Shown piece by piece: positions 6,170-12,926 of a stretch of DNA of 14,022 bases; position 1 is the stretch's first letter; the number at the start of each line of letters is the position of its first letter. Origin of the DNA: Deltaproteobacteria bacterium (lineage in GTDB: Bacteria > Desulfobacterota > Desulfuromonadia > Geobacterales > Pseudopelobacteraceae); NCBI GenBank assembly GCA_016219145.1, contig JACRCG010000336.1, forward strand, positions 1-14,022. The letters run 5' to 3'. Under the pieces are notes generated by a model. It saw only the letters and a program-made list of their open reading frames with translations. It did no database searches and had not been told where the DNA came from. The position numbers were made by a program, and so were the translations under genes.

Positions 6170-7858
6170 ATGGGTAATACTTTGGAAGGGACAAGAGGAG
6201 CAAAACGGCGCCAAATCAGGTCAGGCCTGATTGTCGTGTCACTGGCTGCGCTGCTGGGAGGTTACGGCAGTGCCGGAGCATTTGAGATTCCAACAGGAAA
6301 CGAGGACATCAAGGTTAACTGGGACACCTCTATCAGGTACAACCTGGGCTACAGGGTCGGGAAGGCTGATGAAAGCATTATGGCCAATCCTGATCTTGAT
6401 GACGGAGAGCGCAACTTCAAAAACGGGATAGTCACCAGCAGGCTCGACCTGCTATCCGAGCTGGATATCTCCTACCAGAAGAAATACGGTGTCCGTGTCA
6501 GCGGCGCCGGTTGGTATGACCCGGCATATTCCGGCGGGCTGAATTCTTCCGCCACTTCCAATGCCCGCGATTCAAACGGAAATCCACAAGCCATCAATTC
6601 TTACACAAAGCGCTACTATCTTGGGCCAAACGGTGAGTTGCTGGATGCATTCGCCTTTGGAAAATTTGAAATAGCGGAGATCCCTTTTCAGCTCAAGGTG
6701 GGTCGCAACACCCAGTTCTGGGGCGAAGGACTGGGATTCAACGCGGCGTTGAACGGTATTTCATATGCCCAGATGCCGATCGATGTCGCCAAAGCGTATG
6801 CGGTGCCGAACACAGGGGCAAAGGAGCTTTTCCGTCCGCTTAACAATATCAGCGTCACTGCTCAACCGACCAGCACGCTGACAGTGATGGGGCAGTATTT
6901 TCTGGAATGGGAACCCAACCGCTATCCCGAGGCGGGATCATACATGGCGCCCTACGACTATCTTTTTAACGGCGGCATAGGCTCTCAGCAATTTTTGGCG
7001 TACGGCTTGACCAGAGGCAAAGACATAAGGCCCAAAGATGTCGGGGACTGGGGCATTGGCCTGCGCTGGAGCCCGGAAGCTTTGAACGGAACGACCTTCG
7101 GCGCGTACTATCGCAACTTTTCCGACAAAATGCCCCAGGCTCACATTGACATAGATAATGGTCATTTACGTTTCGCCTATGCGGATAATATTGATCTGTA
7201 CGGTTTGAGCTTCTCTCAGCAGATTCTGGGCGTCAGCGTCGGGGCTGAGCTCTCGTACCGCCGTAACATGCCGCTGCTGAACGTTGGTGCAGCAGTTGCG
7301 GCAGTCGATCTCCCGAAGGGCGGGGATGTTGTTACAGCCCGTGGTGACACCCTGCATGCGGTACTTAGCCTGCTGGGGCTGATCAACCGGACACCGGCAT
7401 TTGATTCAGCTCAATGGATTGTGGAGTTCAACTGGGGTAATTATCTGAAAGTAACAAAGGATTTAATTGACGCAAACAACCCTAACGGAACGTTCATGGG
7501 ATATGGCAGTTACACCGATATCAACCGCGCTACTAAAGATTTTGTCTCGCTTGACCTGAACTTTGCTCCGACCTGGTTCCAGGTTTTCCCCGGTGCGGAT
7601 TTGACTATGCCGTTGTACTACGGCCGTGGTTTACGCGGCAACAGCCCCACCAACATCATTCAGAAGGATGCCGGTTCCTGGAGTGCAGGACTGTCGATTG
7701 ACTATCTGGCACGGCATAAATTCGATCTGCTCTACGTCGATTATTTCGGCAAGAACAGAATTGATCCGGCAACCGGCATGGTGGCTGTCAACAACGGCGA
7801 CCCGGCCCTGCTGAAAGATCGCGGGACAATTTCATTCACCTACAGATACACATTTTAA
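6170..7858 (+). CDS. DUF1302 outer-membrane beta-barrel protein
   Basis: 562-residue predicted outer-membrane protein. It starts MGNTLEGTRGAKRRQIRSG, with a basic n-region, a hydrophobic core (about 19-33) and a likely signal-peptidase site after SAGA37. The mature protein opens with FEIPTGNEDIKVNWDTSIRYNLGYRV, a stretch typical of DUF1302. It continues with many alternating-hydrophobicity strands (SRLDLLSELDISY, GVRVSGAGWYDPAY, FEIAEIPFQLKVGRNTQFWGEG). It ends in FTYRYTF, a C-terminal Phe strand of the kind recognised by the BAM complex. The family is known as a long-chain porin-like barrel encoded next to DUF1329. It is first gene of the putative sigma-54 operon and has a strong ribosome site. 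It is presumed to be the outer-membrane channel of the system; its substrate is unknown and I infer a hydrophobic one. Confidence 0.9.
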   Translation: MGNTLEGTRGAKRRQIRSGLIVVSLAALLGGYGSAGAFEIPTGNEDIKVNWDTSIRYNLGYRVGKADESIMANPDLDDGERNFKNGIVTSRLDLLSELDISYQKKYGVRVSGAGWYDPAYSGGLNSSATSNARDSNGNPQAINSYTKRYYLGPNGELLDAFAFGKFEIAEIPFQLKVGRNTQFWGEGLGFNAALNGISYAQMPIDVAKAYAVPNTGAKELFRPLNNISVTAQPTSTLTVMGQYFLEWEPNRYPEAGSYMAPYDYLFNGGIGSQQFLAYGLTRGKDIRPKDVGDWGIGLRWSPEALNGTTFGAYYRNFSDKMPQAHIDIDNGHLRFAYADNIDLYGLSFSQQILGVSVGAELSYRRNMPLLNVGAAVAAVDLPKGGDVVTARGDTLHAVLSLLGLINRTPAFDSAQWIVEFNWGNYLKVTKDLIDANNPNGTFMGYGSYTDINRATKDFVSLDLNFAPTWFQVFPGADLTMPLYYGRGLRGNSPTNIIQKDAGSWSAGLSIDYLARHKFDLLYVDYFGKNRIDPATGMVAVNNGDPALLKDRGTISFTYRYTF

Positions 7859-7872
7859 AGGAGGAATACCAT

Positions 7873-9225
7873 ATGACGATACGCAGAAAAAGTCTGATAG
7901 CCGCAACTCTGTTACTGGGGTATGCGGGGCTCGCCTTCGGGGCGATCACGGCCGAGGAGGCCAAAAAGCTCGGCACGACGCTGACTCCGATCGGGGCTGA
8001 GAAGGCCGGCAACAAGGATGGTACGATCCCGGAATACACCGGCGGTCTGACCACCGCGCCAGACGGCTTCAAGAAGGGCTCAACACTGCGCCCTGATCCT
8101 TTTGCTGCTGAAAAGCCGCAGTTCGTCATCGATCAGAAGAGTATGGCCAAGTACGCCGACAAGCTGACAGACGGGCAGAGGACGCTGATGAAGAAGTATC
8201 CGAGCTTCCGCATGGATGTCTACAAAACCCACCGTACGGCGGCATTCCCCAAGTATATTCTTGATAACACAATCAAGCAGGCCACCACCAACAAGACCGC
8301 CAATAACGGCCTGACCCTGGTGGGAGCCCATGCCTCCTACCCCTTCCCGATCCCCAAGGACGGTTTTGAGGCGATGTGGAACCATATCATCCGCTATAAT
8401 GGTCTTTCACTGCAGCATAATCCACGTTCCTGGGTAGTCAACGCCTCTGGTCGTGCCACCATGACTTACCAGCTTGACGAACTGCTGGACTGGCCTTACT
8501 GGGACCCCAAGCGAACGAGCTCAGAACTGTTCTGGCGGCTAAAAGACATTGCAACCGGCCCCCCCCGCAACGTCGGTGAAATGCTGTTGGTCCTCGATCC
8601 GCTCGACATGTACGGCAAAGGGCGTCGCGCCTGGCAGTATCTACCGGGGCAGAGAAGAACAAAGCTTGCTCCCGACATCAACTACGACACCCCCAATACC
8701 CAGCTTAACGGCGCAACGGCCTATGACGAGTGGTGTCTTTTCCTCGGTTCGATGGATCGTTTCAACTTCAAATTGATTGGCAAAAAGGAGATGTACGTCC
8801 CCTATAACAACTATAAGCTGGTTTACGGTGCCAAGGCCGATCAGTTCCTGACACCGAAACATATCAACCCGGACTTCGTGCGCTGGGAACTGCACCGGGT
8901 CTGGGTTGTTGAAGCCACCCTGCAGCCAGGAAAACGGCATATTTACAGCAAGCGCGTCTTCTACCTGGATGAAGACAGCTGGACTGCGCTTGCCAGTGAT
9001 GAGTATGATGCCCGCGGCCAGCTCTACCGCAGCGCCTTCATGTACATGGTCCAGAACTATGACGTACTCACCCCTTACTCCATGACCCACGGCTTCTACG
9101 ATTTCAACTCGAACGTTTATACTCTGGACGTTAACGTTGCCGAAACCGGCGGCGTAGTCTACAAACCGATTCGTCCTGACAGGGAATGGGGTCCGGACTC
9201 ACTGGCCGGCAGCGGAGTCCGCTGA
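7873..9225 (+). CDS. DUF1329 periplasmic / outer-membrane-associated protein
   Basis: 450-residue secreted protein of the DUF1329 family, which has a LolA/LolB-like fold (family knowledge). The signal peptide is residues 1-23, with cleavage likely after GLAFG. There is no lipobox Cys, so it is a soluble periplasmic form rather than a lipoprotein. Family-type segments include ITAEEAKKLGTTLTPIGAEKAGN at the mature N-terminus, GTIPEYTGGL, YPFPIPKDGFEAMWNHIIRY, WQYLPGQRRTKLAP, a DEW motif (TAYDEWCLFLGSMDRF), and HRVWVVEATLQPGKRH followed by KRVFYLDEDSW. AAAGGAGG ends 8 nt before ATG 7873. The gap to the DUF1302 gene is 14 nt, so the pair is clearly co-translated. It probably carries or presents a hydrophobic ligand to the DUF1302 barrel; that role is inferred from the fold and the constant pairing. 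Confidence 0.92.
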   Translation: MTIRRKSLIAATLLLGYAGLAFGAITAEEAKKLGTTLTPIGAEKAGNKDGTIPEYTGGLTTAPDGFKKGSTLRPDPFAAEKPQFVIDQKSMAKYADKLTDGQRTLMKKYPSFRMDVYKTHRTAAFPKYILDNTIKQATTNKTANNGLTLVGAHASYPFPIPKDGFEAMWNHIIRYNGLSLQHNPRSWVVNASGRATMTYQLDELLDWPYWDPKRTSSELFWRLKDIATGPPRNVGEMLLVLDPLDMYGKGRRAWQYLPGQRRTKLAPDINYDTPNTQLNGATAYDEWCLFLGSMDRFNFKLIGKKEMYVPYNNYKLVYGAKADQFLTPKHINPDFVRWELHRVWVVEATLQPGKRHIYSKRVFYLDEDSWTALASDEYDARGQLYRSAFMYMVQNYDVLTPYSMTHGFYDFNSNVYTLDVNVAETGGVVYKPIRPDREWGPDSLAGSGVR

Positions 9226-9242
9226 TTGATTCATTGCTTGAA

Positions 9243-9276
9243 GATCCCCCCGGTGTCAATACGCTCCGGGGGGATC
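9243..9276 (+). other. Strong intercistronic hairpin
   Basis: GATCCCCCCGG (9243-9253) and CCGGGGGGATC (9266-9276) form a perfect 11-bp stem with a 12-nt loop, 17 nt after the DUF1329 stop. No T tract follows, so it is not a classical intrinsic terminator. It could shield the DUF1302-DUF1329 message from 3' decay or act as a partial stop, raising the ratio of the first two proteins over the rest. Confidence 0.7.
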
Positions 9277-9292
9277 ACCCTGCTTGCACATC

Positions 9293-9308
9293 CGGGGATG
9301 TCTCCCCG
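9293..9308 (+). other. Second small hairpin before the propeller gene
   Basis: CGGGGA (9293-9298) and TCCCCG (9303-9308) pair around the loop TGTC, ending 6 nt before the AGGAGA ribosome site at 9315. An alternative fold, ACATC (9288-9292) with GATGT (9297-9301), is mutually exclusive with it. It could limit ribosome loading, but no switch is demonstrated. Confidence 0.4.
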
Positions 9309-9324
9309 ATACCCAGGAGAAGAC

Positions 9325-10425
9325 ATGATTCGTAAAATTGTTACAACCATCTGCGTTACAGCCTTGCTCGTATTTCCCTGTGTAGCCGCCACACCAGTTT
9401 TTCAGGATGTACTGGATACACCGGCGCAGGAAAGTCCGTTGGCCATAAAGAGCCTGCTTAATGGCGTTGCCGTAGCCGGCAAGCGGCTAGTCAGCGTCGG
9501 CCAGCGCGGCCACATCCTCTACTCGGACGATCAGGGGAAAAAGTGGACCCAGGCCAGCGTTCCGATCAGCTCCGACCTGGTGGCGGTATATTTCCCCTCC
9601 CCCCAGAAAGGATGGGCTGTCGGGCACGATGGAGTAGTGCTGCACAGCTCCAACGGCGGCGCCTCGTGGGTCAAACAGTTTGATGGCCGCGCCGCAGCGC
9701 AGGTAATGGCCAGTCACCACAAGGGGTGGAAGAACTGCTCCAGCTGCCATGAAAAAATGATGATGCCAAAGGGAGCTCCGCAGGGCACAGACGCCGCTCT
9801 GATGGCGGATCTGAAGAGTTTCACCGAACAGGGGCCGGACAAACCGTTCCTGGATGTCTGGTTCGAGAACGAGTCCACCGGTTTTATCGTAGGCGCCTAC
9901 AATCTCATCTTCCGTACGGTTGACGGCGGCAAGAGCTGGGAGCCCTGGTTCGACCGGACCGACAACATCAAACGCTACCATCTGTATGCGATCCGGCAGG
10001 TCGGACAGGATCTGCTGATCTGCGGCGAACAGGGACTGGTATTGAAGCTTGACCGGAAGAGTGGGCGCTTCGCGGCTCAGAAAACACCCTACAACGGCAC
10101 CTTCTTCGGGATAACCGGAAAAGCCGGGGCGGTGGTCGCATTCGGACTGCGCGGCAACGTATTCCGGAGCAGTAACGGCGCCGGCGTCTGGCAGAAAGTG
10201 GAGACCGGTGTTCAGGCTGGCCTGACTGCGGCTACTATTACCGGGGATGGCAAGATAGTGCTGGTCAGTCAGAACGGCGATGTGCTGGTCAGCAGTGATA
10301 ACGGGGCCAGTTTCAAACCGGTCAAGGTGGAGAAGCCGATCTTTGCAACCTCTGTGGCCGCCATCAACAATGACACCCTTCTGATTGCCGGGCTTCGCGG
10401 CGTACAGATACAGTCCCTGAAATAA
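9325..10425 (+). CDS. Ycf48/BNR-like beta-propeller with a CXXCH haem-c motif
   Basis: 366-residue secreted protein. The frame stays open to 9226, but the real start should be ATG 9325: AGGAGA sits just upstream and it begins a clean signal peptide (residues 1-22, cleavage near CVAA). The mature part shows the repeating Ycf48/sialidase-like blades, such as GQRGHILYSDDQGKKWTQ, GWAVGHDGVVLHSSNGGASW, GFIVGAYNLIFRTVDGGKSW, GLRGNVFRSSNGAGVW and SQNGDVLVSSDNGASF. Ycf48/HCF136 is a photosystem II assembly factor in cyanobacteria; non-photosynthetic relatives occur beside DUF1302, DUF1329 and MMPL genes with unknown function. Unusual here is CSSCH at residues 138-142 (nucleotides 9736-9750), in the variable loop between blades, followed by a Met run (145-147) that could supply an axial ligand. 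With Sec export, covalent haem c attachment is plausible but unproven. It probably assists the MMPL pump or links it to redox. Confidence 0.87.
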   Translation: MIRKIVTTICVTALLVFPCVAATPVFQDVLDTPAQESPLAIKSLLNGVAVAGKRLVSVGQRGHILYSDDQGKKWTQASVPISSDLVAVYFPSPQKGWAVGHDGVVLHSSNGGASWVKQFDGRAAAQVMASHHKGWKNCSSCHEKMMMPKGAPQGTDAALMADLKSFTEQGPDKPFLDVWFENESTGFIVGAYNLIFRTVDGGKSWEPWFDRTDNIKRYHLYAIRQVGQDLLICGEQGLVLKLDRKSGRFAAQKTPYNGTFFGITGKAGAVVAFGLRGNVFRSSNGAGVWQKVETGVQAGLTAATITGDGKIVLVSQNGDVLVSSDNGASFKPVKVEKPIFATSVAAINNDTLLIAGLRGVQIQSLK

Positions 10426-10444
10426 TTATTACGGAGAGATCTCA

Positions 10445-12865
10445 ATGGCAGTTGGAATGGACAAAATAGAAGACATGCCGGTAGTGCAGGAACTGAAAGA
10501 CTTTGATCTCGCATCCGGCAACAGGCTTGAGCGGCTGGTATTCAACAACCGGATAGCGGTAATGGTCGTCTGCGCGCTGGTGACACTGATTCTGGCCTAT
10601 CAAACGACCAAACTGGTGTTCAACGCCAGTTTCGAGAAAATGATCCCGCAGAGCCAGCCCTTCATCAAAAACTACCTCCAGAACAAAAGCGAGCTGCGCG
10701 GACTCGGCAATTCCATCAGGGTGGTTGTGGAAAACAGCTCTGGGGATATCTTTGACCCGGAGTACCTTGAGGTGCTGAAACAGGTCAACGACGCCCTCTT
10801 CCTGACTCCCGGCATAGACCGCCCCTGGATGAAATCGATCTGGATGCCGGCCGTGCGCTGGGACGAGGTCACCGAGGAGGGTTTCAAGGGTGGTCCGGTC
10901 ATGCCGGATACCTACGACGGCACTCAAAAGAGTATCGACCAGCTCAAGCAGAATATCGGCCGTTCAGGAGTGGTCGGAGATCTGGTGGCGGACAATTTCA
11001 AATCCTCGGCGGTCTTTTGCCCCCTGCTGGATATCGATCCTAACACCAACAAACCTCTCGATTACAGCACACTCTCAAAAAAGCTGGAGGAGATCCGGGC
11101 CAAGCAGGGCGGCAAGATCAAAATTCATATCGTCGGCTTTGCCAAACTGGTCGGCGACCTGATCGACGGACTGATGCAGGTCATGACCTATTTCCTGATC
11201 GCGGCCCTGATCGCAGCCGCCGTGATCTTCACCTACACCCGCTGCCTGCGGAGCACTGCGCTGGTAATCGCCTGTTCGGTCGTGGCAGTACTCTGGCAGC
11301 TGGGCTTTGTGGCCACGCTCGGTTTCGAGCTTGATCCCTACTCAATTCTGGTGCCGTTCCTGGTCTTTGCCATCGGAGTTTCCCACGGCGTTCAGAAGAT
11401 GAACGGAATCATGCAGGACGTGGGACGCGGCACGCACCGGCTGGTAGCCGCGCGCTACACCTTCCGGCGCCTCTTCCTGGCCGGGATGACGGCGCTTCTG
11501 GCAGATGCGGTCGGCTTTGCCGTACTGATGTTCATCGACATTCCGGTCATCAAGGATCTGGCGCTGACCGCCAGTATCGGCGTCGCGGTACTGATATTCA
11601 CCAACCTGCTGCTGTTGCCGGTACTGCTCTCGTTTGTCGGCGTAAGCCAGACCGCCGCCAAAAGGAGTCTGCAGGAAGAGACCGAGGAGAGCAAAGGCAA
11701 GGGGATCGGGGCGCTCTGGGGCTTTCTGGACCGCTTCACCGAGCGGCGCTGGGCGCTGGCCGCCATATCGATCTCGGCTGTCCTGGCCGTAATCGGTTTC
11801 GTCATCAGCCTGAACCTGAAGATCGGCGATCTCGATCCCGGCGCACCGGAACTCAGGCCCAACTCGCGCTACAACCAGGACAACGCTTACGTAACCGCCA
11901 ACTACGCTCTTTCCAGCGACCAGTTTGCCGTAATTTTAAAGACCCCGCCCGACGGAAGCCAGAAGTACGAGACACTGATCGAGGCCGACCGCCTGGCCTG
12001 GGCGCTACAGCAGATCACCGGCGTGCAGACCACTGTTTCGCTGGTTGACTCGGTGCGCCAGATAACCGCCGGCTCATATGAGGGGAGCCCCAAATGGCTG
12101 ACCCTCTCCCGCAACCAGGCTGTGCTGAACTATGGCGGCCATCAGTCGATGGTCAACAACCCCGACCTGTTCAATAACGACGGCACGGTCATGCCGATTA
12201 TCGCCTACCTTTCCGACCACAAAGCCGCGACCCTGGAGCGGGTGGTCAAGGCGGCGACAGATTTCTCCGAAAAACACAGCACACCTGATCGTCAGTTCAT
12301 GCTGGCGGCCGGAAGCTCAGGCATCGAGGCAGCCACCAACATCGTCGTCAGAGAGTCAAATCGCACCATGCTTTTGTACGTCTACACCGCCGTCATCCTG
12401 CTCTGCTTCATTACCTTCCGCAGCTGGCGCGCCGTGCTGGTGGCGGTCCTGCCGCTGGTCGTCACCTCGATTCTGTGTGAGGCGCTGATGGTGATCCTCG
12501 GCATCGGCGTAAAAGTAGCAACGCTGCCGGTCATCGCTCTGGGGGTCGGTATCGGCGTCGATTACGCACTCTACCTGCTGAGCGTCCAGCTGCATCAGCA
12601 ACGCAGCGGCCTGCCACTGCGCGAGGCCTACAAACGGGCGGTCCAGTTCACCGGCAAGGTTGTCGGACTGGTCGGCATCACCCTGGCAGCCGGGGTCATC
12701 ACCTGGGCCTTTTCGCCAATCAAGTTCCAGGCCGACATGGGCATCCTGCTGACCTTCATGTTTATCTGGAACATGATCGGGGCGCTGGTGCTGATTCCGG
12801 CACTCTCCCATTTCCTGCTCAACAACGTCAGGAGCCATGTTGTGGAAAAACAGCAGGAAACGTAA
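10445..12865 (+). CDS. MMPL/RND-superfamily inner-membrane transporter
   Basis: 806-residue integral membrane protein with the two-half RND plan. TM1 is at about 37-57, with periplasmic domain 1 at about 58-240 and TM2-6 at about 246-397. A cytoplasmic charged linker (EETEESKGKG) follows at about 400-435. TM7 is at about 437-457, periplasmic domain 2 at about 458-640 and the remaining TMs to about 800. Half 2 keeps the acidic TM motif GVGIGVDYALYLL (Asp706), the expected proton-relay position. The matching site in half 1 reads FLVFAIGVSHGVQKM (Ser313-His314), the form usual for this single-component family. Length suits the MMPL/COG1033 exporters, shorter than the HAE1 drug pumps. No MFP or TolC gene is seen nearby. 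ATG 10445 has GGAGAG 6 nt upstream, and the gap to the propeller gene is 19 nt. By family it should be a proton-driven mover of lipids or other hydrophobic compounds between inner membrane and periplasm; the substrate is unknown. Confidence 0.93.
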   Translation: MAVGMDKIEDMPVVQELKDFDLASGNRLERLVFNNRIAVMVVCALVTLILAYQTTKLVFNASFEKMIPQSQPFIKNYLQNKSELRGLGNSIRVVVENSSGDIFDPEYLEVLKQVNDALFLTPGIDRPWMKSIWMPAVRWDEVTEEGFKGGPVMPDTYDGTQKSIDQLKQNIGRSGVVGDLVADNFKSSAVFCPLLDIDPNTNKPLDYSTLSKKLEEIRAKQGGKIKIHIVGFAKLVGDLIDGLMQVMTYFLIAALIAAAVIFTYTRCLRSTALVIACSVVAVLWQLGFVATLGFELDPYSILVPFLVFAIGVSHGVQKMNGIMQDVGRGTHRLVAARYTFRRLFLAGMTALLADAVGFAVLMFIDIPVIKDLALTASIGVAVLIFTNLLLLPVLLSFVGVSQTAAKRSLQEETEESKGKGIGALWGFLDRFTERRWALAAISISAVLAVIGFVISLNLKIGDLDPGAPELRPNSRYNQDNAYVTANYALSSDQFAVILKTPPDGSQKYETLIEADRLAWALQQITGVQTTVSLVDSVRQITAGSYEGSPKWLTLSRNQAVLNYGGHQSMVNNPDLFNNDGTVMPIIAYLSDHKAATLERVVKAATDFSEKHSTPDRQFMLAAGSSGIEAATNIVVRESNRTMLLYVYTAVILLCFITFRSWRAVLVAVLPLVVTSILCEALMVILGIGVKVATLPVIALGVGIGVDYALYLLSVQLHQQRSGLPLREAYKRAVQFTGKVVGLVGITLAAGVITWAFSPIKFQADMGILLTFMFIWNMIGALVLIPALSHFLLNNVRSHVVEKQQET

Positions 12866-12926
12866 GTTCATTGTGTCTTCAAATGTAGTGTTTTTTGGGA
12901 TTCTAGTCACTTTCCGGAGGTAAAAC

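Noticed and set aside
9297..9304. GATGTCTC near the propeller gene resembles half of the GAGACAT operator
   Set aside because: Only one half is present, with no dyad. The bases are explained by the local hairpin and there is no -24/-12 promoter after it.
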